Shown here: one piece after another, positions 8,868 through 18,746 of the stretch
Layout: each line of letters starts with the position of its first letter
How positions within the stretch are numbered: the first letter of the stretch is position 1
Source of the DNA: Gammaproteobacteria bacterium
GTDB taxonomy: Bacteria; Pseudomonadota; Gammaproteobacteria; Pseudomonadales; Pseudohongiellaceae
NCBI GenBank assembly: GCA_947457195.1
Contig: CANGUU010000004.1
Coordinates: forward strand, 1-64,000
DNA: 64,000 nt
Direction: 5' to 3'
The notes under the pieces: model-generated
The model's input: only the letters and a program-made list of their open reading frames with translations
Told to the model about the DNA's origin: nothing
Database searches by the model: none
Program-made: the position numbers and the translations under genes

Positions 8868-9500
8868 ATGCTGCTCCGCTTGCTGCTCCCCCTCGTTCTG
8901 CTCTCCTTGCTTGCCGCCTGTGCTTCCACATCGCCGCAGACCGACAACGCGGCGGTGCAGAATGCCGCCGTCGATGCCGAACGCGAGGCGGCACGCCAGC
9001 GTGAAGAGCAGCTGGCTCGCCAGCAGCAGGAGGCTCGGGCGGAGGCGGCGCGGGTAGCCGAGATTGCCGCCAGAGCCACGGCCGCAGCCGCCGAGCTGGA
9101 ACGGCGGGAGCGTGAAGCCGCTGCAGCCACACGACGTTCCGCGTCTGGGTCCCCCTCTTCGGCCGGCGCCTCCGGCAACCCGTCGACCCGCAGCGGTGGG
9201 CAGCCAGCGGCATCGACCAACGCGGATCAACAGCGCATCGCCGAGCTCAGGGCGCGTATTGCCGCGACCAAGGCAGAAGCCTCCCGGCTGGAGGGCGCCA
9301 ACACTGCGCTGCGCGAGGCGATTGTGGCTGCCGAGGCGCTGATTGCCACCATGACCGCAGAACAGGAAAAGTACGCCAATCTCGATACGGCTACGGGGGC
9401 CACCGCGCAGCCGCTGGCGAAGTCCCGCATCGACGAGCTGACCGCCGAGGTACAGCGCCTGCGGGCAGAGGCTGAAGCGCTGGCCAGACCTGCTCCCTGA
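8868..9500 (+). CDS. Coiled-coil lipoprotein of unknown function
   Basis: 210 residues. The first 18 form a lipoprotein signal ending in the lipobox LAAC, so the mature protein should be lipid-anchored at C18. Residues ~30-85 are Ala/Glu/Arg/Gln-rich and helical. A Ser/Gly/Pro-rich linker follows, and ~120-205 form a second heptad-like helical stretch. It is therefore probably a periplasmic coiled-coil protein. I do not recognise the family. It is divergent from the PLP-enzyme gene and 145 bp before hppA. Confidence 0.7.
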   Translation: MLLRLLLPLVLLSLLAACASTSPQTDNAAVQNAAVDAEREAARQREEQLARQQQEARAEAARVAEIAARATAAAAELERREREAAAATRRSASGSPSSAGASGNPSTRSGGQPAASTNADQQRIAELRARIAATKAEASRLEGANTALREAIVAAEALIATMTAEQEKYANLDTATGATAQPLAKSRIDELTAEVQRLRAEAEALARPAP

Positions 9501-9535
9501 AGATTGCCCAAGCCACGCGACCCCCGGTTTCGGCT

Positions 9536-9564
9536 TTAACCGCAACGAGGGGCTGTGCTAAAGT
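9536..9564 (+). promoter_or_regulatory. Candidate sigma-70 promoter of hppA
   Basis: TTAACC, a 17-nt spacer and TAAAGT, 82 bp before the hppA start. The -10 is reasonable and the -35 weak. Confidence 0.4.
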
Positions 9565-9645
9565 CGCGCCGCGTTTTTCCGCCAGAAACCACCTTCCAGA
9601 ACAATAACGTTCTTCGCTTTTCTGACTTACCGGGAGATTAACTGC

Positions 9646-11805
9646 ATGGCAGGTTCCACACTATTGATCATTGCGCTGTCCCTGTTCGGGTTGGCGGTTG
9701 CCTACTTCTACATGCGCAAGGTGACAGCGATCCCTCTGGACCTTGGGCTGAACAAGGAAGACAGCGACAGACTCAAGGCCATCCACGGTGCCATCGCCGA
9801 AGGGGCCATGGCGTTCCTCAAGCAGGAATACCGCGTGCTGCTGTGGTTCATGCTGGCGTTCGCCGTCGTGATCGGACTGTTGACCGACAACCATGAAACC
9901 GTCGGTACCAATGAGGGCTGGTTCACGGCGCTGGCCTTCGTGTTTGGCGCAGCCATCTCCATCCTTTCCGGGTATATCGGCATGAAAGTGGCGACCGCCG
10001 GCAATGCCCGTACCACGGTCAGCGCCCGCAACGGCCTTGCCGATGCCTTCGTGGTGGCCATCAATTCCGGCGCGGTCATGGGCTTTGCGCTGGTGAGCCT
10101 CGCTACGCTCGGCATGATCCTCATTTACCTGTTCATGAAGAATGTGCTGCCGGCAGACGTCCCGAACAACGTGTTGATGGAAGTCATTGCCGGCTTTGGG
10201 CTCGGGGGATCGACCATCGCGCTGTTCGCCCGCGTGGGTGGCGGCATTTTTACCAAGGCAGCCGACGTGGGTGCCGATCTGGTGGGCAAAGTAGAAAAAG
10301 GCATTCCGGAGGATGATCCGCGTAACCCGGCGGTGATCGCCGACAATGTGGGCGACAACGTGGGCGATGTGGCCGGTATGGGTGCCGACCTCTTCGGCTC
10401 CTGCGCGGAAAGCACCTGTGCCGCGCTGGTGATCAGTGCAATCGCCTTTGCGGCCGACATCGATGCCATGCTCTACCCGATCATGATCACGGCCGTGGGC
10501 ATCGTGATCAGTCTCGTCACCAAGATCATCACCCATATGCTGGTGACGGTCAGTGACGAGACCAAAGTCGGCAAGGCGCTCAAGATGCTGCTGGGGCTGT
10601 CGACCGTTCTGATGGTCATCGTCATGTACTTTGTGACCACGGCCATGATCCCGGCCCAGTTCGAGATCAACGGTGCCTCCTACACGGCCATGGGTGTCTA
10701 CTACTGCTTCCTCGCGGGTCTGCTGGCCGGTCTGGCCGTGGGCTTCCTGACCGAGTACTACACCTCGGGTGACTACGCGCCCGTGAAGGAAGTCGCCAAA
10801 GCCTGCGAAACTGGGGCAGCCACCAACATCATTTTCGGTCTGGCGCTCGGCTACAGGAGCACCGTGCTGCCCTATATCGCCATCGGCATCGCCATCTTCG
10901 TGTCGTGGCAGTTGGCCGGCATGTATGGCATTGCCATCGCCTCGATCGGCATGCTCGGAACCCTCGTGATCGCCCTGACGATCGATGCCTATGGCCCGGT
11001 GGCCGACAATGCCGGAGGCATTGCCGAGATGACCGGACTCGACAAGGAAGTGCGTCGCCGCACCGACATTCTCGATGCGGCTGGCAACACGACGGCTGCC
11101 ATCGGCAAGGGCTTTGCGATCGGTGCCGCTATCCTCACCTCTCTGGCGCTGTTCGGCGCCTTCATCACGCACTCCGAGAACCTGATGCGGTCCCTGCCCG
11201 AGTACGGGGCAGACTACATCCTCACCAATGACATCACGCTGCTTGATCCCATGGTCTATACCAGCCTGTTCATTGGTGCGGTGCTGCCGTTCCTGTTCTC
11301 GGCCATGACGATGAAGAGCGTGGGCTCGGCTGCCTTCGACATGATCGAAGAAGTGCGTCGCCAGTTCCGGACCATCCCTGGCCTGATGGAAGGCACCGGT
11401 CGCCCCGAGTACGGCACCTGTGTGGCCATCTCCACCCAGGCTGCCCTGCGTGAAATGATTGCGCCTGGCATTCTCATCATCGGCACGCCACTGGCAGCAG
11501 GGTTCCTGTTCGGTGTGCAGGCCGTGGCCGGCATCCTGGCGGGCTCGCTGGTGGCTGGCGGTGTATTGGCCATCTCGTCGTCGAACAGTGGCGGCGCTTG
11601 GGACAATGCCAAGAAATACATCGAGAAAGGCCACATGGGTGGCAAAGGCTCCGACAGTCACAAGGCAGCCGTGGTCGGCGATACGGTCGGTGATCCGCTG
11701 AAGGACACCTCCGGCCCCTCGCTCAACATCCTGATCAAGCTATCGGCGATCCTGAGCCTGGTGTTCGCGCCTTTCTTCGTGAACTTCGGCGGCATTCTGC
11801 TCTGA
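9646..11805 (+). CDS. hppA: Membrane-bound ion-translocating pyrophosphatase
   Basis: 719 residues, the usual length, with about 16 hydrophobic helices. The substrate/magnesium site [11 protein letters not shown] and the acidic motif DNVGDNVGD are intact. It hydrolyses pyrophosphate in the cytoplasm and uses the energy to pump H+ and/or Na+ outward. The motif [10 protein letters not shown] has Ala at residue 484; K+-independent members have Lys there, so this one is predicted to belong to the K+-dependent group. The pumped ion is not determined. It is a single-gene unit with its own promoter candidate and a strong terminator. Confidence 0.97.
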   Translation: MAGSTLLIIALSLFGLAVAYFYMRKVTAIPLDLGLNKEDSDRLKAIHGAIAEGAMAFLKQEYRVLLWFMLAFAVVIGLLTDNHETVGTNEGWFTALAFVFGAAISILSGYIGMKVATAGNARTTVSARNGLADAFVVAINSGAVMGFALVSLATLGMILIYLFMKNVLPADVPNNVLMEVIAGFGLGGSTIALFARVGGGIFTKAADVGADLVGKVEKGIPEDDPRNPAVIADNVGDNVGDVAGMGADLFGSCAESTCAALVISAIAFAADIDAMLYPIMITAVGIVISLVTKIITHMLVTVSDETKVGKALKMLLGLSTVLMVIVMYFVTTAMIPAQFEINGASYTAMGVYYCFLAGLLAGLAVGFLTEYYTSGDYAPVKEVAKACETGAATNIIFGLALGYRSTVLPYIAIGIAIFVSWQLAGMYGIAIASIGMLGTLVIALTIDAYGPVADNAGGIAEMTGLDKEVRRRTDILDAAGNTTAAIGKGFAIGAAILTSLALFGAFITHSENLMRSLPEYGADYILTNDITLLDPMVYTSLFIGAVLPFLFSAMTMKSVGSAAFDMIEEVRRQFRTIPGLMEGTGRPEYGTCVAISTQAALREMIAPGILIIGTPLAAGFLFGVQAVAGILAGSLVAGGVLAISSSNSGGAWDNAKKYIEKGHMGGKGSDSHKAAVVGDTVGDPLKDTSGPSLNILIKLSAILSLVFAPFFVNFGGILL

Positions 11806-11831
11806 AGCGCGTGCCCGTTGCGTAACGTGAA

Positions 11832-11858
11832 AGGGGGCTCCGGCCCCCTTTTTTTTGT
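11832..11858 (+). terminator. Rho-independent terminator after hppA
   Basis: GGGGGC-TCCG-GCCCCC stem followed by eight T residues, 27 bp after the hppA stop. Confidence 0.93.
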
Positions 11859-11930
11859 TGCAAGGATCTTTCTCCTTTCACGCACAGCGCTCTCTTTCGA
11901 GGCGCCCACTCCTCTCGAGGATCTTTTCCC

Positions 11931-12779
11931 ATGGCAACTTCCAGAGTCACTCCCTCACTCAGCGCCAACCTGCGCCAGATCAGCCATATCGTGGTGGTTG
12001 CTTCGGGTAAAGGGGGCGTCGGCAAGTCGACGACTGCAGTGAATCTCGCCCTCGCGCTGCATCGCCAAGGGGCCAAGGTCGGTCTGTTCGATGCCGACAT
12101 CTACGGGCCCAGCCAACCGCTCATGTTGGGCGTAGCCGGGCTGCGACCACAGATCGTCAATGGCAACCAGATGCTTCCCATCACCGCACACGGCATCAAG
12201 TGCAATTCCGTTGGCTTCCTGGTGGATGACGATCAGGCAATGGCGCTACGTGGACCCATGGTCGTCGGCGCGTTCAACCAGATTCTGAACGACACCCAGT
12301 GGGGGCAACTCGATTATCTCGTGGTGGATATGCCGCCTGGTACCGGTGACATCCAGTTGAGCCTGGCACAGTCGGTACCGGTAACCGGCGCTGTGATCGT
12401 GACCACGCCCCAGGATGTCGCGCTGCTCGATGCCAAGCGTGGTATCGAGATGTTCCGCAAGGTGCGCGTTCCGATCCTGGGCGTGGTGGAAAACATGGGC
12501 ATCCATGTCTGCAGCCAGTGCGGGCACAGCGAGCACGTCTTCGGCGAGGGCGGCGCTGACCGCATTGCACACGCCTATGGCGTGGAAGTGCTGGGTTCGC
12601 TCCCGCTTGACGGCAGCATTCGCGCTCAGTGTGACGCCGGGACCCCGGCTGTTGCCATCGATCCCGAGGGGCGTGTCGGTCAGATTTATGCGCGGATCGC
12701 TCGCCGGGTTGCCGACCAGTTGTTGGGTGTTGCACCGCCGCAGGCAGGCTTTCCCAACATCAGCGTCAGCGATGATTGA
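11931..12779 (+). CDS. apbC: ApbC/Mrp-type iron-sulfur cluster carrier ATPase
   Basis: 282 residues of the MinD/Mrp P-loop family. The deviant Walker A GKGGVGKST lies near residue 26, switch motif DADIYGPSQP follows, and the cluster-binding CSQC near residue 194 is the CxxC that identifies Mrp/ApbC/Nbp35. It holds and transfers [4Fe-4S] clusters to apoproteins. Unlike E. coli Mrp it lacks the N-terminal DUF59/MIP18 domain. It is preceded by the hppA terminator and therefore has its own promoter; it converges with darP. Confidence 0.92.
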   Translation: MATSRVTPSLSANLRQISHIVVVASGKGGVGKSTTAVNLALALHRQGAKVGLFDADIYGPSQPLMLGVAGLRPQIVNGNQMLPITAHGIKCNSVGFLVDDDQAMALRGPMVVGAFNQILNDTQWGQLDYLVVDMPPGTGDIQLSLAQSVPVTGAVIVTTPQDVALLDAKRGIEMFRKVRVPILGVVENMGIHVCSQCGHSEHVFGEGGADRIAHAYGVEVLGSLPLDGSIRAQCDAGTPAVAIDPEGRVGQIYARIARRVADQLLGVAPPQAGFPNISVSDD

Positions 12780-12788
12780 GTCGCGACT

Positions 12789-13307
12789 TCAGACGCCGAG
12801 CGTGTCTCGCAGGTAGCGAAACAGTTTGCGCGCAGTCGGCGGCGCCTCCGACTGCTCCATTTCCTTGCGCGTCTGCCGCAGCAACTGGCCGAGCTGCTTT
12901 GCATCGAGTTCGGGATGGCGCAGCAGTGCCTGCTGCAAGATCTCGGCATCCCCTTGCAGTAGTTGGTCTCGCAGGTCTTCGAGCCGGTGGAAACGGCGTT
13001 TTTCCAGCTCGACGTTGAGATTGAGCTGTTGATGGATGCGCGCGATGGTGGCTTCGTCCAAGTCACGCATGAGCCGGCCGATGAACTGTCGCTGGCGTCG
13101 CTCGGCACCGTGCTTGTCCGGCAGTCGCTGATATTCCTGCAGTGCCAGCAGCAGCGGCTCGGGTAGCTGGCACTTCTGCAACAATTGGGGTCTTGCCTGT
13201 GTGAGTTGCTGGCCGAGGTTCTGCAGCGCGGTGGATTCCCGCTTGCGTTGGCTTTTGCTGGGTTTCAGTCCTTCTTCCGGGACGGACGGCCGCTGTGTGC
13301 TACGCAT
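12789..13307 (-). CDS. darP: DarP (YjgA), ribosome maturation/association protein
   Basis: 172 residues, highly charged and helical, without membrane segments. The SKSQRKRE motif near the N-terminus and the DKHGAERRQRQFIGRLMR block are typical of DUF615/YjgA. The family binds late 50S precursors and assists assembly at the peptidyl-transferase centre. It lies 18 nt after mgtE, last in the rpoN-rapZ-ptsO-mgtE-darP run, and converges with apbC. Confidence 0.92.
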   Translation of the reverse strand: MRSTQRPSVPEEGLKPSKSQRKRESTALQNLGQQLTQARPQLLQKCQLPEPLLLALQEYQRLPDKHGAERRQRQFIGRLMRDLDEATIARIHQQLNLNVELEKRRFHRLEDLRDQLLQGDAEILQQALLRHPELDAKQLGQLLRQTRKEMEQSEAPPTARKLFRYLRDTLGV

Positions 13308-13325
13308 GGCGAGGTTTCGCAGGAT

Positions 13326-14690
13326 TCAATAGAAAAGAGAGGCAAGGCCAAGGAACGACAGAAAACCCACCGAATCGGTGATCGTCGTCAGTGCCATGCT
13401 GCCCGCCAGGGCCGGGTCTATGCCGAAGGACTTCATCAGTAACGGCAGTGCCGCCCCGGACAGGGCGGCGGTAATCATGTTGATGATCAGCGCGGAGGCG
13501 AACAGCAGGCTGAGCAAGGAGTCACTGAACCACCAGTGGGCAATCAGACCGCCCAGTCCCGCCAGCAGCAAGCCGTTGAGTATGCCCACGCTCACCTCTC
13601 GCTGCAGCAGCCACCAGGCATTGGCGCGTCCTACCTGGCCCAGTGCCATGCTGCGTACCACGAGCGTGAGCGTCTGGTTGCCGGCCACACCGCCCATGTT
13701 GGCCACGACGGTCATCAAAACAGCCAGGGCCACAACCTGATCGATGGTCTGGGAAAACTGGTTGATGACCAGGGATGCCAAAAAGGCCATGGACAGGTTG
13801 ATGCCCAGCCAGACGACACGGTTGCGCAGTGTCCGGACCACCGGGGCAAAAGTGTCTTCGTCATCGCCGAGTCCAGCCATGCTCTTGATGGAGTGATCGG
13901 TTTCCTCGCGGATGACGTCGACGATGTCGTCAATGGTTATGCGGCCGAGTAACTTTCCGGCATCGTCCACCACTGGCGCGGAAACCCAGTCCATGCGCTC
14001 GAATCTGTTGGCGACGTCCTGCTGGTCCATGCTGACCGGGATCGCCTCGAAGTCCGTCTCCATGATGTCTTGCACGGTTTTTTCCGGATCAGACACCAGC
14101 AGTTTGCGCAGCGGCAGCACACCCACGAGATGATCGTTGCGATCGACGACCCACAGACTGTCCGTCATCTCGGGAATTTCGTCGTGTCGGCGCAGGTAAC
14201 GCAGCACCACTTCCACACTGTGGTTGCGCCGGACGGTGATCGTATCGGTATTGAGAAGCCCACCGGCACTATCCTCCGGATAGGACAGCACCGTCTCCAG
14301 ACGATTGCGATCCTGATCACGCATGGCGCCCAGGACTTGCTGGATGACCTGCTCGGGCAGCGCCTGCAGGATATCGGCGCGATCGTCGGTATCGAGACCT
14401 GCCGTCAAGGTGGCGACTTCGGCGGGACTCAGCTTAGTGAGAATGTCTGCCTGCAGGTCGATGTTCAGGTAGTTGAGGACTTCACCCTCGTTCTCCCTGT
14501 CGACCAGTTTCCACAGTACTTCACGCGTCGGAGAGGGTGAAGACTCCAGCAGATGGGCGATGGTCGGTGCGGGCAGATGATTGAGCATCCGGCGAACCTG
14601 TACCAAGCCGCCGGCCTCTAGCGCATCGGTGAGGGCCAGCAGGTGATCCTGGGTGTGTTCCGCGTCGTCCTTGAGGGGAAAGTCGTTCAC
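13326..14690 (-). CDS. mgtE: MgtE-family magnesium channel/transporter
   Basis: 454 residues with a GTG start. The N-terminal helical MgtE domain (about 30-130) is followed by paired CBS domains (about 135-255) that sense magnesium and gate the pore, a connecting helix, and five membrane helices from about residue 285. The signature NMGGVAGNQTLTL in the membrane part and the conserved C-terminal helix with ITDSVGFLSFLGLA are present. It lies 10 nt after ptsO in the same operon. Confidence 0.95.
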   Translation of the reverse strand: MNDFPLKDDAEHTQDHLLALTDALEAGGLVQVRRMLNHLPAPTIAHLLESSPSPTREVLWKLVDRENEGEVLNYLNIDLQADILTKLSPAEVATLTAGLDTDDRADILQALPEQVIQQVLGAMRDQDRNRLETVLSYPEDSAGGLLNTDTITVRRNHSVEVVLRYLRRHDEIPEMTDSLWVVDRNDHLVGVLPLRKLLVSDPEKTVQDIMETDFEAIPVSMDQQDVANRFERMDWVSAPVVDDAGKLLGRITIDDIVDVIREETDHSIKSMAGLGDDEDTFAPVVRTLRNRVVWLGINLSMAFLASLVINQFSQTIDQVVALAVLMTVVANMGGVAGNQTLTLVVRSMALGQVGRANAWWLLQREVSVGILNGLLLAGLGGLIAHWWFSDSLLSLLFASALIINMITAALSGAALPLLMKSFGIDPALAGSMALTTITDSVGFLSFLGLASLFY

Positions 14691-14700
14691 GCGTTCGGCA

Positions 14701-14967
14701 CTAGTCTTCGCCGAAGCGCTGGTCGATCAGGAGACGAATCGCCTCGAGCGCTGCCTGTTCATCGGCGCCGTCCAGCACGAGTTGCAACACGCTGCCGAGC
14801 GGAGCTGCCAGCAGCATGAGGGACAGGATGCTCTTGGCATCGACCATGCGCTCGTCGGTACCGAGCTGAATCTGGCTCTTGAAGCGCGAGGCCGTGGCCA
14901 CCAGCTTTGCTGCCGCACGTGCGTGCAAACCGGCTTTGTTGGGGACTGTGATGGTGGTGCTGATCAT
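14701..14967 (-). CDS. ptsO: NPr (PtsO), phosphocarrier of the nitrogen PTS
   Basis: 88 residues, standard HPr size. The phosphorylated histidine is H15 in NKAGLHARAA, and the second signature DAKSIL with its Ser is near residue 45. NPr accepts phosphate from EI-Ntr (PtsP) and passes it to EIIA-Ntr (PtsN). It is 9 nt after rapZ, the usual neighbour, but ptsN is not in this cluster. Confidence 0.95.
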   Translation of the reverse strand: MISTTITVPNKAGLHARAAAKLVATASRFKSQIQLGTDERMVDAKSILSLMLLAAPLGSVLQLVLDGADEQAALEAIRLLIDQRFGED

Positions 14968-14976
14968 GCGCGCGGG

Positions 14977-15831
14977 TCAGGCCAGTTCTTTGTGGCGAAC
15001 GTGGGCATTATAACCGCAGGCCTGAAAATGCCTGCGGAGTTTTTCGCAGAGGTAAACCGAGCGATGCTGCCCGCCCGTGCAGCCGATCGATACCGTGATG
15101 TAGCTGCGGTTGTTGGCTTGGAAGCGGGGTAACCAGCGCTCGAGGAAAGACCGGATATCGTCGTACATCTGCAGCACTTCCGGCTGCGCCTCGAGATACT
15201 TGATCACAGGTTCATCCAGTCCACTGTGGCACCGCAGCTCTTCATCCCAGAAAGGATTTGGCAGGCAGCGGGCGTCGTAGACCATGTCCGTATCCACCGG
15301 CACGCCATATTTGAAGCCGAAGGACTGGAACTGCAGTGCCATGCCGTCCCCGTCGTTTTCGGCCACGCGGTTCTTGACGAGATCGCGCAGCTGGTGGAGC
15401 GAAAAAGTGCTGGTATTGATAGTGAGGTCTGCCAGCGTCGCTATCGGCTCGAGCAGGGTGCGTTCCTGGCTGATGGCTTCGAGCAGGCTGAGATGGTTGC
15501 TCGTGAGCGGATGCTTACGGCGAGTCTCGCTGAAGCGCTTGATCAGTATCTTGTCTTCGGCATCGAGGAAGATGATCTGCGGTTTGATCGACTGGTCCAG
15601 CAGGCTCTGGTGAATCTGCGGAAAATTGCGGAGATCCTCGGCGATGTTGCGTGCGTCGATGCTGACAGCGACTTTCTCCAGCGGCAGCTGCTGGCTGCTC
15701 AGTCGCTGGGCCAGCACGGCCAACATGCTGGCCGGAATGTTGTCTACGCAGTAATACCCCAGGTCCTCGAGCAGATGTAGACAGGAGGTCTTGCCGGAAC
15801 CGGAGCGGCCGCTGACGACGATGAGTTTCAT
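14977..15831 (-). CDS. rapZ: RapZ, nucleotide-binding RNase adapter protein
   Basis: 284 residues from the ATG at 15831, which has AAGGGG just upstream; an 80-codon extension of the frame has no family character. The N-terminal P-loop GRSGSGKTS and VDNIP signature are followed by the C-terminal RNA-binding part with SIGCTGGQHRSVY near residue 245. In E. coli RapZ delivers the RNA GlmZ to RNase E and so controls glucosamine-6-phosphate synthesis. It begins 47 nt after rpoN, where hpf and ptsN would normally intervene. Confidence 0.96.
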   Translation of the reverse strand: MKLIVVSGRSGSGKTSCLHLLEDLGYYCVDNIPASMLAVLAQRLSSQQLPLEKVAVSIDARNIAEDLRNFPQIHQSLLDQSIKPQIIFLDAEDKILIKRFSETRRKHPLTSNHLSLLEAISQERTLLEPIATLADLTINTSTFSLHQLRDLVKNRVAENDGDGMALQFQSFGFKYGVPVDTDMVYDARCLPNPFWDEELRCHSGLDEPVIKYLEAQPEVLQMYDDIRSFLERWLPRFQANNRSYITVSIGCTGGQHRSVYLCEKLRRHFQACGYNAHVRHKELA

Positions 15832-15878
15832 GCGCTTCCCCTTGTGCCTGTGCCAGTCACTCCTCGCCGAAGTCACCT

Positions 15879-17414
15879 TCAGAGCAGCTGCTTTCTCTCG
15901 TTGGATGGGGCAATACCCAGAGATTCCCGATACTTGGCGATGGTTCGGCGTGCCACGCGGATGCCCTGCTCGGCGAGCACGTCGGCGATCTTGCTGTCGC
16001 TGAGCGGTCTGCGCGCATTTTCTGCGTCCACCAGCTTCTTGATGATGGCGCGAATGGCCGTGGATGAGCACTCGCCACCTGCATCGGTGTCGACATGGCT
16101 CGAGAAGAAGTACTTCAGTTCGTAGATGCCGCGTGGTGTATGCATGTATTTCTGGGTAGTCACGCGGGAAATCGTCGATTCGTGCATGCTCACCGCATCG
16201 GCGATGTCGCGCAGCACCAGCGGCTTCATGGCTTCTTCACCGAAGTCCAGAAAGTTGCGTTGGTGCTCGACGATCTTGCTCGCCACCTTCAGCAGTGTTT
16301 CATTGCGGCTCTGCAGGCTCTTGATGAACCATCGGGCTTCTTGCAGGCTGTCTCGCAGGAACGCGCTGTCGCCCTCGCGTCCCCGACCTGCCAGCGCGGC
16401 ATAGGTGGGGTTCACCCGCAGGCGCGGCGCCGTGTCGGGATTCAGTTCGACACGCCAACGACCATTTTCCTTTTTCACGAAGACATCCGGGATCACGTAG
16501 TTGGTTTCGGTCGCGGTGATTTCGGATCCCGGGCGGGGATTGAGTTCGAGGATGATGTCGAGGGCTACCTTGAGATCCTGCTCCCTGATGCGCAGTCGCC
16601 GCACGATGGTGTTGTAGTCGTGACTGGCCAGCTGCGGCAGGAAGTCGGCGATGACGAGGGCAGCGGTCGCGACGCCCGGCGCAGCGGCGTCCCGCTGCCT
16701 GAGCTGGATGGAGAGACACTCCCTCAGGTCGCGGTAGCCAACGCCAACCGGATCGAACTGCTGCAGGCGATGCAGAACGGCGAGTACTTCGTCTTCTTCG
16801 ACATCGACGAGGCCCTGCTCGTTGTTGAGACCGCTCACAATGGCCTCCAGCGTGAGCGTGAGCAAACCATTGCCGTCGATGGCATCGATCAGCGTGGTCG
16901 CGATCAGCCGGTCGCGCGGGGACATGGGTGTCAGATTCAATTGCCACAGCAGGTGATCCTGCAGGGTCTGCCCGACGCTGTTGCGGGCCTCGAAATCGCC
17001 GGGCGAGTCATCGCTGTCGTTGCTGGTGCTGCCGCTGCCTACCGGCTGGTTATCGACGTAAATGTCATCCCAGGACGTATCCACCGACAGGTCGTCGGGG
17101 ATATCGTCGTTGCTCCAGTCTTCGCCGCTGCTGAAGTCACCTGCATCACGGCTGTCTTCCCCTTCGCCGGTGCCGCTGTCGCCGAAGTCGCTGCCGCCTT
17201 GCTCGCCGCCGCCGGTGTCGTCGTTGCTGCCTCCACTGCGGAACTCGTCGTTATCGACATCCTCCTCGATTTCCAGCATCGGGTTGGATTCCAGCGCTTC
17301 CTGGATCTCCAACTGCAGGTCCAGCGTCGACAGTTGCAGCAGCTTGATCGCCTGCTGCAACTGAGGCGTCATGGCGAGCTGTTGCCCCAATTTGAGCTGC
17401 AGGGAAAGTTTCAT
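15879..17414 (-). CDS. rpoN: RNA polymerase sigma-54 factor
   Basis: 511 residues. Region I is Gln/Leu-rich ([22 protein letters not shown]) and receives the activator signal; region II is strongly acidic (Asp/Gly/Ser-rich, about 50-130). Core-binding and DNA-binding domains follow, ending with the RpoN box [10 protein letters not shown] that recognises the -24 element. The start at 17414 is set by the conserved [11 protein letters not shown]-terminus. It follows lptB with a 91-nt gap. A clear target in this window is the crcZ promoter at 137-152. Confidence 0.98.
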   Translation of the reverse strand: MKLSLQLKLGQQLAMTPQLQQAIKLLQLSTLDLQLEIQEALESNPMLEIEEDVDNDEFRSGGSNDDTGGGEQGGSDFGDSGTGEGEDSRDAGDFSSGEDWSNDDIPDDLSVDTSWDDIYVDNQPVGSGSTSNDSDDSPGDFEARNSVGQTLQDHLLWQLNLTPMSPRDRLIATTLIDAIDGNGLLTLTLEAIVSGLNNEQGLVDVEEDEVLAVLHRLQQFDPVGVGYRDLRECLSIQLRQRDAAAPGVATAALVIADFLPQLASHDYNTIVRRLRIREQDLKVALDIILELNPRPGSEITATETNYVIPDVFVKKENGRWRVELNPDTAPRLRVNPTYAALAGRGREGDSAFLRDSLQEARWFIKSLQSRNETLLKVASKIVEHQRNFLDFGEEAMKPLVLRDIADAVSMHESTISRVTTQKYMHTPRGIYELKYFFSSHVDTDAGGECSSTAIRAIIKKLVDAENARRPLSDSKIADVLAEQGIRVARRTIAKYRESLGIAPSNERKQLL

Positions 17415-17505
17415 TGCGCGGCGGATGCCTGTGCTGAGCCGGGTTGATCTGCTGCACGCGAATTCGGGTGCGGGCGGGATGTTAGCAAAACCCGTGCCGG
17501 GTTCT

Positions 17506-18237
17506 CTACATGCGGAAATTGTCGCCGAGGTAGACCGCTTTGACCTGCGGATGTTGGAGGATTGCTGCCGGGCTGCCCTCGGCAAGAATGCGCCCCGCAT
17601 TCACGATGTAGGCGTATTCGCAGAGGTCCAGCGTTTCCCGCACGTTGTGGTCGGTGATCAACAGGCCGATGCCGCGCTGACTGAGACCCCGCACGATGTG
17701 CTTGATTTCGTTGACTGAGATGGGGTCGACGCCGGCAAACGGCTCATCCAGCAACAGGAATGCCGGATTGCTCGCCAGCGCGCGGGCTATTTCCACGCGT
17801 CTGCGCTCGCCGCCTGAAAGGCTCATGCCCAGTGACTGGCGCAGCGGCGCGAGCCCGAACTCCTGCAGCAGGGTCTCCAGTTCGGCCTGTCGCCCCGCCA
17901 CATCGAGGTCCGCGCGCGTCTCGAGGATGGCGAGGATGTTGTCAGCCACGCTCAGCTTGCGAAAAACCGACGCTTCCTGCGGTAGATAGCCGATGCCGTG
18001 GCGGGCTCGCTCGTGCATGGGAGCTGCCGAAAGATCCGTGTCATCCAGCAGGACCTGCCCGCCATCTGCCGGCACGAGACCGATGATCATATAGAAACAG
18101 GTCGTCTTGCCGGCTCCGTTGGGTCCGAGCAGGCCGACGATCTGGCCGCTGCGCAGGGCCAGCGACGCATCAGCCACGACCTGCCGGCCGCGATAACGCT
18201 TGGCGAGGTGGCGAACCTCCAGCCGGTGGGAGCTCAC
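17506..18237 (-). CDS. lptB: LptB, ATPase of the LPS transport machine
   Basis: 243 residues. Walker [11 protein letters not shown]-loop [12 protein letters not shown] signature [15 protein letters not shown], Walker [13 protein letters not shown] and switch His in LITDHNVRE are all present. LptB powers extraction of lipopolysaccharide from the inner membrane by LptB2FGC. The start overlaps the lptA stop by 4 nt, so the genes are translationally coupled. Confidence 0.98.
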   Translation of the reverse strand: MSSHRLEVRHLAKRYRGRQVVADASLALRSGQIVGLLGPNGAGKTTCFYMIIGLVPADGGQVLLDDTDLSAAPMHERARHGIGYLPQEASVFRKLSVADNILAILETRADLDVAGRQAELETLLQEFGLAPLRQSLGMSLSGGERRRVEIARALASNPAFLLLDEPFAGVDPISVNEIKHIVRGLSQRGIGLLITDHNVRETLDLCEYAYIVNAGRILAEGSPAAILQHPQVKAVYLGDNFRM

Positions 18238-18746
18238 GGGGTTTCTGGCCTCGACTGCAGGTTCATGCGCACGCGCCCGCCGTTTGGCGAGCCTTCGAAG
18301 GTCGCCTTGTGCGTGGTGAGATCGTATTCGATGCGGTGACTCTGACCTTCGCGCCCTTCCTGCCGAAAGGTGGCGTCCTGCTCGATCACCAGCAACTGCT
18401 TGACGTTGTCGAGCAGGATGGAAGCCCCACTGGCGTGTACCACTGCCTGGTCGCTGGCGGGCTGCTGGGCAAAGCTGGCCGGAGTGCCGGTCGCGTGCAC
18501 CGACCGCAATTCCTGCTCTGCCTCGACGATCCTGATGGTGAGGCCGCTGATGCGCAGCGAACCTTGGGTAATCACAGCGGGTTTATCTTCGGTACCCTTG
18601 AACAGCGTGACCCCGGATTCTTCGAACTCTGCCGAGGCGGCGTCCACTTCGACAGGCTGCTCGGCATCTTCCGGCAGCGACCAGACAGCACATGAGGCAG
18701 TGAGCAGCAGCAGGCTGAGCCAGCGGGCTGGCCGGTTATGGAGCAT
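18234..18746 (-). CDS. lptA: LptA, periplasmic LPS-transport bridge protein
   Basis: 170 residues with a signal peptide of about 23. The mature part is one OstA/LptA beta-jellyroll domain: [13 protein letters not shown] at its start, then [14 protein letters not shown] and alternating strands to the C-terminus. It polymerises or bridges between LptC and LptD. Overlaps of 11 nt with lptC and 4 nt with lptB put it in a tight operon. Confidence 0.93.
   Translation of the reverse strand: MLHNRPARWLSLLLLTASCAVWSLPEDAEQPVEVDAASAEFEESGVTLFKGTEDKPAVITQGSLRISGLTIRIVEAEQELRSVHATGTPASFAQQPASDQAVVHASGASILLDNVKQLLVIEQDATFRQEGREGQSHRIEYDLTTHKATFEGSPNGGRVRMNLQSRPETP

Noticed and set aside
8669-9220. 184-codon N-terminal extension of the PLP-enzyme frame
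   Set aside because: The extension is Ala/Ser/Arg-rich, opposite the lipoprotein gene, and the family N-terminus begins at MSKHQF (8668).
9602-9609. AACAATAA in the hppA leader as a Crc/Hfq target
   Set aside because: A single motif ~37 nt before the start codon is expected by chance in an AT-rich leader and is not at the ribosome-binding site.
9661-11661. Minus-strand open frame of 666 codons opposite hppA
   Set aside because: His/Gly/Asp-rich antisense product with no domain; hppA is certain on the other strand.
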